Shown one piece after another: positions 10,381-19,641 of a stretch of 58,155 bases of DNA; position 1 is the stretch's first letter; each line of letters begins with the position of its first letter. Location: contig NZ_CP016201.1 in the NCBI RefSeq assembly GCF_001683335.1, positions 1,390,662 to 1,448,816 of the forward strand. The letters are read 5' to 3'. The position numbers and the translations under genes were made by a program. The notes under the pieces were generated by a model that saw only the letters and a list, made by a program, of their open reading frames with translations, had not been told where the DNA came from and ran no database searches. This DNA comes from Selenomonas sp. oral taxon 126 (GTDB lineage Bacteria; Bacillota; Negativicutes; Selenomonadales; Selenomonadaceae).

Positions 10381-10647
10381 TCATTTCATCGGTGGAATTT
10401 TATCAAAATGTTCTCCTTGCACAGCCGAATTCCATGCTCTATATGCTTCGAATTCGTGAAATGCGAGCCAGCCGGTAATAATTTTTAGCTGCTTTCGAGG
10501 AAGAGAACCCGCCAATAGCTCGCCGTCGATACCGATGACTGCCTCATGTTCGCCATAATAAACATGAACATGTGGTTTATGATGTTGACCGGTATCTCGA
10601 AAGAGCATATATATGACCATTCCGGCAAAACGACTTAGTTCCGGCAT
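10381..10647 (-). CDS. DUF4160 protein, possible toxin partner of DUF2442
   Basis: An 88-residue protein with the DUF4160 hallmarks: GMVIYMLFRD at the N-terminus, the histidine cluster HHKPHVHVYYGEHEA in the middle and a helical end (WLAFHEFEAYRAWN). It is upstream of and cotranscribed with the DUF2442 gene. The ribosome site is GAGGGGTGA. The paired arrangement and small size resemble a type II toxin-antitoxin operon, but that role is inferred from genomic context in other bacteria. Confidence 0.75.
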   Translation of the reverse strand: MPELSRFAGMVIYMLFRDTGQHHKPHVHVYYGEHEAVIGIDGELLAGSLPRKQLKIITGWLAFHEFEAYRAWNSAVQGEHFDKIPPMK

Positions 10648-10689
10648 AAGCTCACCCCTCTTTTGAATTCAGAATAACATAATTCGTCG

Positions 10690-11019
10690 TCAGGCGAAGA
10701 AACGGCGGTATGCGTCGATGAGGAAGAGTGCGCCTGCCATGCCGATGGTGACGAAACTCGCGCGCGTGACAATCGTCATCTGCATCTCGGAGAGACGATT
10801 GCCCGCGTGACGGCGTGCGTAGGTGAGTCCGAGCGAGAGCGTCAGCAGAATATACATGATGAGCGTCAGCGCATCCAGATTTTCCCACGCCGCAATGATG
10901 ACCATGACAGTGAACGCCATAAGGATGAGGAGCAGATAATCCTTGCCCGGGGGCGGCGCTGCCTTTGGCTTTTCAGGCGGTGTGATTTTCTGTTGCAGCT
11001 TTTTTAACATCTTTGCCAT
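10690..11019 (-). CDS. Small membrane protein of unknown function
   Basis: I do not recognise this 109-residue protein. It has a basic proline-rich cytoplasmic N-terminus (about 25 residues), two closely spaced hydrophobic segments around residues 27-65, and a third near 87-104, so it is probably an inner-membrane protein with three spans. It is transcribed away from the chemotaxis gene; an extended -10 sequence (TGTTATACT on the minus strand, 11061-11069) sits in the shared intergenic region. Confidence 0.65.
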   Translation of the reverse strand: MAKMLKKLQQKITPPEKPKAAPPPGKDYLLLILMAFTVMVIIAAWENLDALTLIMYILLTLSLGLTYARRHAGNRLSEMQMTIVTRASFVTIGMAGALFLIDAYRRFFA

Positions 11020-11111
11020 TGTTGTCCGTCCTTTTGTTTATTTATTGTAGCAACAGCGTAAGTATAACACAGAAAAAATTTTGCTGCCATATGGTTTTTT
11101 GAAAGGCTGAG

Positions 11112-11120
11112 TGTTATAAT
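11112..11120 (+). promoter_or_regulatory. Extended -10 promoter for the chemotaxis receptor gene
   Basis: TGTTATAAT at 11112-11120 is a perfect extended -10 element, 75 bases upstream of the receptor start. No good -35 is visible, which is normal for this promoter class. Confidence 0.5.
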
Positions 11121-11194
11121 CAAAATATTCTAAGGGAAGTTTCATTTAGGGGAACGAAGGGAACTCTTTTTTGGTTTTTGGAGGGATCAGAGAA

Positions 11195-12913
11195 ATGTCG
11201 GTAGCAAAGAAAATCGTATTGAGTGTCGGCTTTTTGGTCGTCATGTTCGGAGCTTACGGATTCTACGCGAATCAGTCGAGCAGTGTGCTCAACAACAACA
11301 CGGTCAGCGTGTTCAGCTGGGCACATGTCCTCAATGTGGGCGGTCAGGTGCAGGCACTTACGGCGGATGGTCGCGAGTACGAACTTATGCGCATTACGGC
11401 TCCGAATGAGGCGGAACGCGCACGTGCGGCGGGACTGATCTCCGAGCTCACGCCACAGCTGAACAAGGCATATGATGAGTATGAGAAGGCAATTCAGGAG
11501 GCGCCGTTCCAAAACGAGGCAGATCGTACGCAGAAGCTTGCGCGTCTTGACAAGCTCAAGCAGGAGCGCAAAAACTATGCCGACGCTCGTCAGCGTGCGA
11601 CGGAGCTCCTCAATGCAGGCAATCAGGCGGGCGCTGTCCGGCTGGCGTTTAGCGAGCAGGCGGATGTCTACAAGCGCATGACGGACATCATCGAGGAGGA
11701 CAAGGCGGACAGCGTGCGTCTTGCACGCGCGGAGATGGCGCACAGTGAGGAGGTTTTCACCGGCGTCCGGCTCATTACCATCATCTCCTTGATCGTGGTT
11801 GTTATTCTGTCGATCATCACGCTTGTCCTGCTCCTGAAGAATATCAAAAACTCTGTGGATACGATTCTTGACGGTGCGCGGCATATCGCGAGCGGGGATC
11901 TCCGCTCGAAGATCATGCTCGACGGCGATGATGAGTTTGCGCACATTGCGCATCAGTTCAACACGATGGTTGAGAGTATGCAGAAGATGATCCGCAAGAT
12001 CAAGGCAACGGCGACGGATGTCGCGGGCTCCTCCGAGGAGCTCACGGCGAACGCGAACCAGTCGGCGCAGGTGACGCAGAATGTCGCGCAGTCCATCACC
12101 GAGGTCGCCGAGGCAGCGGAGAAGCAGCTGCAGATCATCGATACGAGCCGCATGACCGTGCAGGAGTTCCAGCGCGGCCTCGAGGAGGCAATCACGAACC
12201 AACGCCGAGCACGTGAGCAGACGCAAGCGACGGCGGAGAAGGCGGCAGAGGGCAATGCCTTCGTGCAGACGACGGTCGAGCAGATGAATTCGATCGCGAC
12301 GACGGTACAGCAGACGGGCGAGATTGTCAGCAAGCTCGGCGAGCGCTCGAAGGAGATCGGCAACATCGTCGAGATCATCTCGAGCATCTCGGGACAGACG
12401 AACCTTCTCGCGCTCAATGCCGCGATAGAGGCGGCGCGTGCGGGCGAGCATGGGCGCGGCTTCGCGGTTGTTGCCGAGGAGGTGCGAAAGCTCGCAGAGG
12501 AGTCACAGAACGCCTCCCAGCAGATCTCCGAGCTCATCCGCAGCATTCAGGAGGAGACGGACCGTGCGGTCGCCTCGATGGCCGAGGGACTGCGCGAGGC
12601 GGAGACGGGCAAGGAGAACGTTACTGCAACGGGTGAAACCTTCTCGCTCATTCTGAGCATGGTCGAGGATGTCAAGACGGCATCGCTTGCGGTCAGCAAG
12701 CGTGTCCTCGAACTGCGCGAGAATATGAACTCGATCATCGAGGGCATGGGGGCTGTGGATACCTCGGCAAAGGGCATCGGCAGCGAGTCGCAGAACGTCT
12801 CTGCTGCGACCGAGGAGCAGGCAGCGGGCATGGAGGAGATCGCCTCCTCTAGCCGCAGCCTCGCCGACATGGCAACGGACTTGCAGTCCGAGACGGATAA
12901 GTTCAAGGTGTAA
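11195..12913 (+). CDS. Methyl-accepting chemotaxis protein
   Basis: A 572-residue transmembrane chemoreceptor: TM1 at residues about 7-25, an extracytoplasmic helical sensor region about 30-190 rich in Ala/Glu/Arg, TM2 about 192-216, a HAMP domain, and a long cytoplasmic coiled coil with the conserved hairpin tip [18 protein letters not shown] and Glu/Gln-rich methylation regions. The start at 11195 is set by GGAGGGA nine bases upstream. The sensor region resembles the four-helix-bundle type rather than Cache, so the ligand is not predictable. It is followed by a terminator and stands alone. Confidence 0.95.
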   Translation: MSVAKKIVLSVGFLVVMFGAYGFYANQSSSVLNNNTVSVFSWAHVLNVGGQVQALTADGREYELMRITAPNEAERARAAGLISELTPQLNKAYDEYEKAIQEAPFQNEADRTQKLARLDKLKQERKNYADARQRATELLNAGNQAGAVRLAFSEQADVYKRMTDIIEEDKADSVRLARAEMAHSEEVFTGVRLITIISLIVVVILSIITLVLLLKNIKNSVDTILDGARHIASGDLRSKIMLDGDDEFAHIAHQFNTMVESMQKMIRKIKATATDVAGSSEELTANANQSAQVTQNVAQSITEVAEAAEKQLQIIDTSRMTVQEFQRGLEEAITNQRRAREQTQATAEKAAEGNAFVQTTVEQMNSIATTVQQTGEIVSKLGERSKEIGNIVEIISSISGQTNLLALNAAIEAARAGEHGRGFAVVAEEVRKLAEESQNASQQISELIRSIQEETDRAVASMAEGLREAETGKENVTATGETFSLILSMVEDVKTASLAVSKRVLELRENMNSIIEGMGAVDTSAKGIGSESQNVSAATEEQAAGMEEIASSSRSLADMATDLQSETDKFKV

Positions 12914-12922
12914 TTGGTCAGG

Positions 12923-12964
12923 GAGTCCGTGGTTGAAGTAGTTCTTCATCGCGGGCTCTTTTTA
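12923..12964 (+). terminator. Terminator after the chemotaxis receptor gene
   Basis: GAGTCCGTGGTTGAAG pairs imperfectly with CTTCATCGCGGGCTC across a 5-base loop, followed by T5. It lies 10 bases after the stop codon. Confidence 0.65.
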
Positions 12965-13006
12965 TTTGTGCGAAAATATGTCATAATAGAGAAGAGGTGA
13001 GCAGGC

Positions 13007-13297
13007 ATGTATACAGTTGATCGTATTCAAGAAAAAATTACACCTGTCTGCCGTCGCTATGACATTGACAAGGTGTTTCTCTTCGGCTCTTATGCGCGTG
13101 GAGAGGCGAACGAGCAGAGTGACATCGACTTTCGCGTGGATCTCGGTCAAAAACTCAAGGGACTGGCAGTTGCCGGTTTTTATGCGGATATGGAGGAAGC
13201 ACTCGGGCAGAAAATTGATATCATGACGACACGGCAACTGCCGGAGGAGTTCTTGCGAAGCATACGGCAGGAAGAGGTTCAGATTTATGGTGATTAG
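13007..13297 (+). CDS. mntA: MntA-like nucleotidyltransferase antitoxin
   Basis: A 96-residue minimal nucleotidyltransferase with the catalytic signature GSYARGEANEQSDID (G-S-X10-D-X-D) near residue 27. In characterised MntA/HepT systems this enzyme adenylylates the HepT toxin and neutralises it. It has a good ribosome site (GAGGTGAG) and overlaps the downstream HepT gene by 11 bases. Both catalytic Asp residues are present, so the antitoxin should be active. Confidence 0.85.
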   Translation: MYTVDRIQEKITPVCRRYDIDKVFLFGSYARGEANEQSDIDFRVDLGQKLKGLAVAGFYADMEEALGQKIDIMTTRQLPEEFLRSIRQEEVQIYGD

Positions 13298-13721
13298 GGA
13301 CAAGGATTTGCAGCGTGTCTATCATGTCCTGCTTTACTGTGCACGCATTCGGATGACCGTGCGGGACATTGGGGATTATGTAGCCTTTATCACTTCCGAG
13401 AATTTTGTGCAGCGAGATGCCTGCTGTTTTTACTTGCTGCAGATCGGTGAACTCGTGCGGACGTTATCGGATTCGTTCAAAGATGCGCATGATGATATCC
13501 CATGGAAACAGATCCGTGGTCTTCGCAACATGGTCGCGCACAATTATGGACATGTTGATTTTGAAATCATATGGAGCATCGTACAGGATGACATTCCTGT
13601 GCTCTTTGAGAAATTACATGCCATTTTGAATGAATCCGTTCCCGCATTTGAAAAATCCTTTTGTGATGAACTGCGTCAGGAATACCCAATGTGGGATGAC
13701 AATGCAAAAAATACTCCTTGA
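13287..13721 (+). CDS. hepT: HepT-like ribonuclease toxin (DUF86)
   Basis: A 144-residue all-helical protein of the HEPN/DUF86 family. The RX4HXY motif (RNMVAHNY near residue 88) is the RNase active site and the target of adenylylation by MntA. It overlaps the upstream mntA by 11 bases, the expected two-gene arrangement of a type VII toxin-antitoxin system. The stop codon overlaps the -35 box of the tRNA promoter that follows. Confidence 0.85.
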   Translation: MVIRDKDLQRVYHVLLYCARIRMTVRDIGDYVAFITSENFVQRDACCFYLLQIGELVRTLSDSFKDAHDDIPWKQIRGLRNMVAHNYGHVDFEIIWSIVQDDIPVLFEKLHAILNESVPAFEKSFCDELRQEYPMWDDNAKNTP

Positions 13722-13746
13722 CAGAAAGCCCTTCTCTTGCTACAAT
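13718..13746 (+). promoter_or_regulatory. Promoter of the tRNA-Gly pair
   Basis: TTGACA (13718-13723) and TACAAT (13741-13746) with a 17-base spacer form a strong sigma-70 promoter, 37 bases before the first tRNA. The -35 overlaps the hepT stop codon. Confidence 0.8.
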
Positions 13747-13782
13747 ATCTCTTGTTGATTGACAGAGATGTCAGTGACGGAT

Positions 13783-13857
13783 GCGGAAGTAGCTCAGTGG
13801 TAGAGCACCACCTTGCCAAGGTGGGGGTCGCGAGTTCGAGCCTCGTTTTCCGCTCCA
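13783..13857 (+). tRNA. tRNA-Gly (GCC)
   Basis: A full cloverleaf is visible: acceptor GCGGAAG paired with TTTCCGC (one G-T pair), D arm, anticodon stem CCACC/GGTGG with loop TTGCCAA (anticodon GCC), and T arm with TTCGAGC. CCA is encoded at 13855-13857. Confidence 0.97.
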
Positions 13858-13861
13858 TTTT

Positions 13862-13936
13862 GCGGAAGTAGCTCAGTGGTAGAGCACCACCTTGCCAAGG
13901 TGGGGGTCGCGAGTTCGAGCCTCGTTTTCCGCTCCA
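13862..13936 (+). tRNA. tRNA-Gly (GCC), second identical copy
   Basis: Base-for-base identical to the preceding tRNA-Gly, including the encoded CCA, and separated from it by only four T residues. The pair is a recent tandem duplication cotranscribed from one promoter and ended by the terminator at 13948. Confidence 0.97.
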
Positions 13937-13947
13937 TCGCTTATCAC

Positions 13948-13972
13948 ACCTGCGCTCTGCGCAGGTTTTTTT
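13948..13972 (+). terminator. Terminator of the tRNA-Gly operon
   Basis: An eight-base-pair stem ACCTGCGC/GCGCAGGT with a 3-base loop is followed by T7. Confidence 0.85.
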
Positions 13973-14053
13973 GAAGAAGCGGGAGGATTGCCGACTGCAT
14001 GAATCTGCGCTTCATCCACAGGTGAGAGCCTTGCGTGCTCTCCACTTTGTTTG

Positions 14054-14130
14054 GGGCCTATAGCTCAGTTGGTTAGAGCAACCGGCTCATAACCGGTCGG
14101 TCCTTGGTTCAAGTCCAAGTGGGCCCACCA
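14054..14130 (+). tRNA. tRNA with CAU anticodon (Met or lysidine-modified Ile2)
   Basis: A 77-base cloverleaf with CCA: acceptor GGGCCTA/TGGGCCC, D-loop AGTTGGTTAGA, anticodon stem CCGG with loop CTCATAA (anticodon CAT), T loop TTCAAGT. The first acceptor base pair is G-C, so it is not the initiator tRNA. The anticodon arm and variable loop resemble Firmicute tRNA-Ile2 more than elongator Met, but sequence alone does not decide this. Confidence 0.93.
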
Positions 14131-14141
14131 ATCGAAATGAG

Positions 14142-14167
14142 AGCATCACGCACGGTGATGCTTTTTT
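14142..14167 (+). terminator. Terminator after the CAU tRNA
   Basis: AGCATCAC and GTGATGCT form a perfect eight-base-pair stem around a 5-base loop, followed by T6. Confidence 0.85.
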
Positions 14168-14195
14168 GTTTGCTCCGAAGATAGGGGGTGAGGCG

Positions 14196-15482
14196 ATGCG
14201 CGAGGAGGAATTTGTGCGCGCGCTGCGGGATATAGGCGCACGCGTCTTTCGCGTCGGCGGCTGCGTGCGCGATCATTTTCGCGGTGCCCAGGCAAAGGAT
14301 GTCGACTATGCCGTGACGGGCATTGCCGAGGAGCGTTTTCATGCACTCTTTCCGCATGCGGAAAAGATTGGAAAGGCGTTCCCCGTCTATCACGTGCGCG
14401 TGGACGGCGTGCGCCGCGAGGTGGCGTTTGCGCGCAGGGAACGCAAGACGGGTGCAGGCTATCGCGGCTTCGATGTTGCGTTCGACCCTACTGTGACGAT
14501 TGAGGAGGATCTCTATCGGCGCGACACGCGGATGAATGCGATGGCGCTTGAGCTGCCCTCGGGGGCGCTGCTCGATCCCTACGGCGGGCGTGCCAATCTC
14601 GCAGCGGGTGTGATTTGTGCGGTCTCGGAACACTTTACGGATGATCCCGTACGAGCCCTGCGCGCCGCGCGGCAGGCGGCAGAGTTCGGCTATCGCGTGG
14701 AGGAAGGAACGCTTCTCTATATGCGTGCATGCGCGGATGAATTGCGCCGCGAGCCGACGGAGCGATTGATGGCGGAGCTGCGGCGTGCGCTTGCTGCACC
14801 GCGCCCCTCTGTGTTCTTCCGCGTGCTGCGGGCAGCCGATCTCCTCGCCGTGACCTTTCCCGAGATCGCCGCGCTCGAGGGACAGGTGCAGCCCGTAGAG
14901 TTTCACCCAGAGGGCGATGCCCTCGCACATACGCTTGCAATGGTGGATGCCGTTGCCGAGGAAACGGAGGATATACGCACGCGCTTTGCCGCGCTCGTCC
15001 ACGACCTCGGCAAGAGCCTCACGCCGAAGGAGATGCTGCCGCATCACTACGGACACGAAAAGACGGGGCTCACGGCGCTCGCCGCGTGGAACAGGCGCAT
15101 GACGCTCCCACACGACTGGATGAAGGCGGCATCGTTTGTGATTCGTCAGCATATGCGTGCGCCGCGCCTCACGCGTCTCGGCAAGATCGTCGACCTCCTG
15201 CTCGGCGTTGGCGCGTCGGGGCTGTCGATGGCAGCGTTCAACATTATCATCCGCGCCGACCACGGTTCTCTGCCACCCTATCTCGCACACGGCGCGGCGG
15301 CTCTCCGCACCATGCAGACCATCACAGGCCGCTCCGCTCCGACAGACCTCGCGGGTGCGGAGATTGGAATCTGGCTGCGCGAGCAACGCGTGCGAATACT
15401 GAAAAAATTCTTGTTGGAGAATGAAAAGGCGTGGTATAATACATCTGAGCAGAATGAACAGAATACGAAGGAGGCGGAATAG
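14196..15482 (+). CDS. cca: CCA-adding tRNA nucleotidyltransferase / poly(A) polymerase family with HD domain
   Basis: A 428-residue class II nucleotidyltransferase. The N-terminal catalytic motif FRVGGCVRD is followed by DVDYAVTG with the metal-binding Asp pair, then the RRD-type motif RRDTRMNAMA and the DPVRALRAAR helix. An HD phosphohydrolase domain (FAALVHDLGKSLTP, residues about 265-280) follows, as in Gammaproteobacterial-type Cca proteins. It would repair the 3' CCA of tRNAs and possibly trim 2',3'-cyclic phosphates. ATG 14196 is preferred over the track start at 14166, which lies inside the tRNA terminator. Confidence 0.88.
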   Translation: MREEEFVRALRDIGARVFRVGGCVRDHFRGAQAKDVDYAVTGIAEERFHALFPHAEKIGKAFPVYHVRVDGVRREVAFARRERKTGAGYRGFDVAFDPTVTIEEDLYRRDTRMNAMALELPSGALLDPYGGRANLAAGVICAVSEHFTDDPVRALRAARQAAEFGYRVEEGTLLYMRACADELRREPTERLMAELRRALAAPRPSVFFRVLRAADLLAVTFPEIAALEGQVQPVEFHPEGDALAHTLAMVDAVAEETEDIRTRFAALVHDLGKSLTPKEMLPHHYGHEKTGLTALAAWNRRMTLPHDWMKAASFVIRQHMRAPRLTRLGKIVDLLLGVGASGLSMAAFNIIIRADHGSLPPYLAHGAAALRTMQTITGRSAPTDLAGAEIGIWLREQRVRILKKFLLENEKAWYNTSEQNEQNTKEAE

Positions 15483-16013
15483 ATGGATAAGATCATCCTG
15501 CCCTATCGGGGCAAGACTCCCGTGATTGATCCGTCCGCATTCATTGCGCCGTCGGCGGCTGTCATCGGAGACGTGACAGTCGGCGCCGGCTCGAGCATTT
15601 GGTTCGGTGCTGTGGTGCGCGGCGATTTTCAGCCGATTACCATCGGTGAGAATACGAACATCCAGGAGAACGCGACGGTTCACGTCATGTGCGACGTACC
15701 TGTGTGCATCGGGAACAATGTCCTCATTGGGCACAATGCAGTCGTGCATTGCAGCCGGATTGGGGATAATACCCTCATCGGCATGGGCTCGATCGTCATG
15801 GGCTACTCCGAGATCGGCGAGAACGTCGTCATCGGTGCGGGCACCTTCCTGCCGCAGCACAAGAAGATTCCGTCGAACTCGCTTGTATTCGGCAACCCTG
15901 CTCAGATCGTGCGCGCGCTGCGCGACGATGAGATCGAGGCGCTGCGGGCGGCGGCGGAGAACTACGCCGGGCTCGGAGCGGAGTACAAACGTATTATTGA
16001 GGAGATGAAGTAA
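15483..16013 (+). CDS. Gamma-class carbonic anhydrase family protein
   Basis: A 176-residue left-handed beta-helix protein with hexapeptide repeats (for example VIGDVTVGAG, CIGNNVLIGHNAVVH). The three zinc-ligand histidines of the gamma-carbonic anhydrase family can be placed in VHVMCD, IGHNAVVH and its neighbouring strand. The start codon directly follows the cca stop, and the stop overlaps the ndk start, so it is part of a rightward operon. Many family members (YrdA-like) lack measured carbonic anhydrase activity, so the reaction is uncertain. Confidence 0.85.
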   Translation: MDKIILPYRGKTPVIDPSAFIAPSAAVIGDVTVGAGSSIWFGAVVRGDFQPITIGENTNIQENATVHVMCDVPVCIGNNVLIGHNAVVHCSRIGDNTLIGMGSIVMGYSEIGENVVIGAGTFLPQHKKIPSNSLVFGNPAQIVRALRDDEIEALRAAAENYAGLGAEYKRIIEEMK

Positions 16014-16426
16014 TGGAACAAACTCTGGTTCTCATCAAACCGGATGCCGTCGGGGCACACCACATTGGAGACATTACAAAGGCGTATGAGGAGGCAGGGC
16101 TTCAGATTCGCGCGATGAAGATGATGCAGATGACGGATCGCATTGCGCGCATTCACTACGCGGAGCATCTTGAGAAGCCGTTCTACGGCGAGCTCTCCGC
16201 GTTCATGACCTCCGCGCCGCTCGTGGCGATGGTGCTCGCGGGCGAAAATGCGATTGCGCGCGTGCGCGAACTCCACGGTGCGACGAATCCGGCGAATGCG
16301 GCGGATGGCACGATTCGCAAGCGCTTTGCAAAGAACGGGAGCGAGAACGCGGTGCACGCGTCCGACAGCCCCGAGAGCGCTGCGCGCGAGGTGCACATCT
16401 TCTTCAGTGAGACGGAGATTTTCTAA
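16013..16426 (+). CDS. ndk: Nucleoside diphosphate kinase
   Basis: The 137-residue protein transfers the gamma phosphate from ATP to nucleoside diphosphates through a phosphohistidine. The family start QTLVLIKPDAV, the PFYGELSAFMTSAP motif and the active-site NAVHASDS (His near residue 115) are intact. Its ATG overlaps the previous gene's stop by one base. Length is normal, only slightly shorter than most bacterial Ndk proteins. Confidence 0.96.
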   Translation: MEQTLVLIKPDAVGAHHIGDITKAYEEAGLQIRAMKMMQMTDRIARIHYAEHLEKPFYGELSAFMTSAPLVAMVLAGENAIARVRELHGATNPANAADGTIRKRFAKNGSENAVHASDSPESAAREVHIFFSETEIF

Positions 16427-16501
16427 AAAATTTTGCTTTCGATTGCCCGGTCGCACCTCTCTGCGCGACTGGGTACATTTATCCACAGAGGAGGAAGTAC
16501 A

Positions 16502-17011
16502 ATGAGTGTTGTGACAAAAACCGGTGATCAGGGACAGACGAGCCTTTTTACGGGTGAGCGCATCGCGAAGGACGACGCACGCGTCGAGGTCTACGGCAAG
16601 GTCGACAGCCTCGGCTCTGCGCTCGGCATGGCACGCGCGTTTGCGACGAACAAGCGCGTGAAGGACGACATCCTCGCCGTGCAGAAGCAGCTCGGCATGC
16701 TAATGGCGGACTTCGCGAGCCGCAACAAGCCGCCCCGTGTTACGGCGGAGATGATCGCGGGGATTGAGGCGGAGATTGCAGACATCGAGGAGAGTCTGCC
16801 CGCACTCAAGGAGTTTGTCATCCCCGGCGACAAGAAGTCGAGTGCGATGCTCGATCTGGCGCGTACGGTGGCACGCGAGGCGGAGCGTCGCGCATGGACA
16901 CTTGCACGGCGCGGCAGCGTGGCGGATGTCGACCTGCAGTACCTCAACCGCATCTCTGATTACTGCTTCGTCCTCATGCGTCTCGAGGACGAGGACAAGC
17001 CGAACCTGTGA
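16502..17011 (+). CDS. Corrinoid adenosyltransferase, PduO type
   Basis: A 169-residue ATP:cob(I)alamin adenosyltransferase that makes adenosylcobalamin. The N-terminal ATP-binding motif TKTGDQGQTSLFTG and the C-terminal helix with RRGSVADVDLQYLNRISDYCF are characteristic of PduO. AGAGGAGG lies 7 bases upstream of ATG 16502, which rules out the upstream in-frame ATG at 16433. A stem-loop without a T run (16447-16474) precedes it. The last codons overlap the polA GTG start. No cobalamin riboswitch is apparent in the short leader. Confidence 0.92.
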   Translation: MSVVTKTGDQGQTSLFTGERIAKDDARVEVYGKVDSLGSALGMARAFATNKRVKDDILAVQKQLGMLMADFASRNKPPRVTAEMIAGIEAEIADIEESLPALKEFVIPGDKKSSAMLDLARTVAREAERRAWTLARRGSVADVDLQYLNRISDYCFVLMRLEDEDKPNL

Positions 17012-19641
17012 GCCGGGAAAAATTTGCCGTTCTCGACGGGAGCAGCCTTTTCTTTCGCGCGTTCTACGCGCTGCAGCTCCCGCCGAATGCGCGCGGCGTC
17101 CACACGAATGCCGTGCACGGCTTTGCAATGATGCTCGTAAAGCTCCTGAAGGAGCTCGCGCCGACGCAGATTGTCATCGCGTTTGACAAGAGCCGCACGA
17201 CGTTCCGCACGACGCTTTATCCGGAGTACAAGGGAACGCGCGACAAGACCCCCGAAGAGCTGATCGCACAGATTCCACTTCTGAAGGAGCTGGCGGGGAC
17301 GCTCGGCATTCCCTTCCTCGAGCTGGATGACTACGAGGCAGACGACATCATCGGTACGCTTGCAACGCAGGCAGCTGCGGAGGACGTGGAGACTGTCGTT
17401 GTGACGGGAGACCGCGACGCCCTGCAGCTCATCCGCACGAATCTCACCGTCGTCCTGACGAAAAAGGGGATCAGCGACACGCGCCGCTACGATACGGCGG
17501 CGTTCGAGGAGGAGTACGGCTTCGCGCCGATTCGTCTCATCGACCTGAAGGGGCTGATGGGGGACAGCTCGGATAACATTCCGGGCGTACCCGGCGTGGG
17601 TCCCAAGACCGCGACGAAACTGCTCCTGCAATATGAGAGCATCGAGAACGTGCTCGACCACGCAGCCGAGGTCAGCGGGAAAAAACTCAGCGCCTCGCTT
17701 GTGGAGTATCGGGATCAGGCTCTGCTCTCGAAGCAGCTCGCGACAATCGAATGCAATGTGCCGGAACTCCGTTATGAAGCGGAGGGCTTTCGCATGCAGC
17801 CCGACCGCACAGCGCTCGATGCGTTCTGCCGGGAGTACGAGCTGCGGACAGTAGGGCGCGCGTTCTCGGATTATCTCTCTGCATCTGCACCGGCGTACAG
17901 CGTCGAGCAGTCGCTCTTTGGAGAGGAGACCGCAGCCGCTGCACAGGTAAACCTCGATGCAGAGGCGTTTTCCGTTGCCGACCTCGCATCGCTGCGCACG
18001 GCGGAGGAGATTGCCGTCGGCGCGGTATTCAGCGGCACGGCGCCCTTTGTGCAGATCGACGTACTCGCCCTTTCCTACGGGGCGGAGCGGCGCGTGCTGC
18101 GCGCAGACGCGTCGGAGTTTTCCACCGTATGCGCTGTGCTTGCGGAGCGTCCCGTCGTACTCTGGAATGCAAAGCGCTATGCGCAGGCGGGACTTTCCGT
18201 CGGCACGAATATCTTTGATCTCGAGCTGGCGGACTACCTCCTGCGCCCCGAGGAGAACAAGCGTGACCTCGCGCGCGCGGCATTTGCCCACAGCGCGGAC
18301 TTTCCTGCTGTCCCCGAAGAGGCGACACAGGAGCAGCGCGCCGTGCATGAGGCGCTCACGGCCGCGCATCTCGCCGAACCTATGCGGGCAGCGCTCGATG
18401 GGGCGGGGCTCACACGCCTCTATCGGGGCATCGAACTGCCGCTTGTACCCGTGCTCGCGTCGATGGAGCAGACGGGCATCTATGTGAACCGCGCGGCACT
18501 CGAGCGCGAGCTGACGGCGGCGAATGCGCGTATCGAGGCGCTCGTCACGGAGATTCACGCGCTCGCGGGCACGGAGTTCAACATCAGCTCGCCCAAGCAG
18601 CTCGGTGAGATTCTCTTTGAGCGTCTCGGGCTCGCAGAGGGGAGCAAGATCAAGAAGACGAAGACGGGCTACTCGACGAACGCCGAGACGCTCGAGGAGC
18701 TGCGCGACCGACATCCCATCGTGGACAAGGTGCTGACCTACCGCATGTGGACGAAGCTGCGCTCGACCTATCTCGAGGGCATCGGTGCGCTCATCCGTCC
18801 TGCAACGGGACGCGTGCACACGAGCTTCAACCAGACGGTGACGGCGACGGGGCGGCTCTCAAGCTCCGACCCGAATCTCCAAAACATCCCCGTGCGCACG
18901 GAGGAGGGGCGCGCCGTACGTGCGCTCTTTACGCCGGGTGCGGGTTATGATGCGCTGCTTTCGGCGGACTACTCGCAGATCGAGCTGCGCATCCTCGCCC
19001 ATATGTCGGGCGACGAAACGATGATAGACGCCTTCCGCAGCGGTCAGGACATCCACGCACGCACGGCGTCGGAGGTGTTCGGCGTGCCTCTAGACGAGGT
19101 GACGGGGGAACAGCGCCGTAGGGCAAAGGCGGTCAACTTCGGCATCGTCTACGGTCTGAGTGACTACGGACTCTCGCGTGACCTCGGCATTTCACGCAAG
19201 GAGGCGGGGGGATACATCGAGCGCTACTTCGAGCGCTATCATGGCGTGCGCGCCTTCCTCGACAAGATGGTTGCGGATGCGCATGCAAACGGCTATGTCA
19301 CGACCCTTTACGGACGGCGGCGCGACCTGCCCGCCATCAACAGCCGCAATTTCATGCAGCGCTCCTTTGCCGAGCGCATGGCGATGAATACGCCGATCCA
19401 GGGCACGGCGGCGGATCTCATCAAGATTGCGATGATTCGCGCCTATGACGCGCTGCGTGCGGCGGGCGTGAAGAGCCGCATCCTCCTGCAGGTGCACGAC
19501 GAACTCGTGCTTGAGACGGTGGAGGCGGAGATCGCGCAGATCACGGAGATCCTGCGCGCGGCGATGAGCGGCGCGGCGGAGCTCGCCGTGCCGCTCGCCG
19601 TGGATGTGCACGTCGGGAAGAACTGGGCGGAGGCGAAGTAG
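17008..19641 (+). CDS. polA: DNA polymerase I
   Basis: An 877-residue family A polymerase for Okazaki fragment maturation and repair. The N-terminal 5'-nuclease domain (residues 1-290) has AFDKSRTTFR, DDYEADDIIGT, GDRDALQL and the helix-hairpin-helix GVPGVGPKTA. The middle exonuclease domain is present in size (about 305-465) but its first acidic motif is replaced by VGAVFSG and no DXE pair is visible, so proofreading is probably lost, as in Bacillus PolA. The polymerase domain has motif A SADYSQIELRI, motif B RRRAKAVNFGIVYG and motif C LLQVHDELVLE. The GTG start overlaps the previous stop (GTGA). Confidence 0.97.
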   Translation: MSREKFAVLDGSSLFFRAFYALQLPPNARGVHTNAVHGFAMMLVKLLKELAPTQIVIAFDKSRTTFRTTLYPEYKGTRDKTPEELIAQIPLLKELAGTLGIPFLELDDYEADDIIGTLATQAAAEDVETVVVTGDRDALQLIRTNLTVVLTKKGISDTRRYDTAAFEEEYGFAPIRLIDLKGLMGDSSDNIPGVPGVGPKTATKLLLQYESIENVLDHAAEVSGKKLSASLVEYRDQALLSKQLATIECNVPELRYEAEGFRMQPDRTALDAFCREYELRTVGRAFSDYLSASAPAYSVEQSLFGEETAAAAQVNLDAEAFSVADLASLRTAEEIAVGAVFSGTAPFVQIDVLALSYGAERRVLRADASEFSTVCAVLAERPVVLWNAKRYAQAGLSVGTNIFDLELADYLLRPEENKRDLARAAFAHSADFPAVPEEATQEQRAVHEALTAAHLAEPMRAALDGAGLTRLYRGIELPLVPVLASMEQTGIYVNRAALERELTAANARIEALVTEIHALAGTEFNISSPKQLGEILFERLGLAEGSKIKKTKTGYSTNAETLEELRDRHPIVDKVLTYRMWTKLRSTYLEGIGALIRPATGRVHTSFNQTVTATGRLSSSDPNLQNIPVRTEEGRAVRALFTPGAGYDALLSADYSQIELRILAHMSGDETMIDAFRSGQDIHARTASEVFGVPLDEVTGEQRRRAKAVNFGIVYGLSDYGLSRDLGISRKEAGGYIERYFERYHGVRAFLDKMVADAHANGYVTTLYGRRRDLPAINSRNFMQRSFAERMAMNTPIQGTAADLIKIAMIRAYDALRAAGVKSRILLQVHDELVLETVEAEIAQITEILRAAMSGAAELAVPLAVDVHVGKNWAEAK

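Noticed and set aside
13783..13936. tRNA-Gly pair as a prophage attachment site
   Set aside because: The prophage begins 12 kb away in the ATPase gene; the duplicate tRNA is a plain tandem repeat with no integrase nearby.
16433..16501. Cobalamin riboswitch upstream of the adenosyltransferase gene
   Set aside because: The leader is only about 75 bases, with a simple stem-loop and no B12-box-like conserved sequence.
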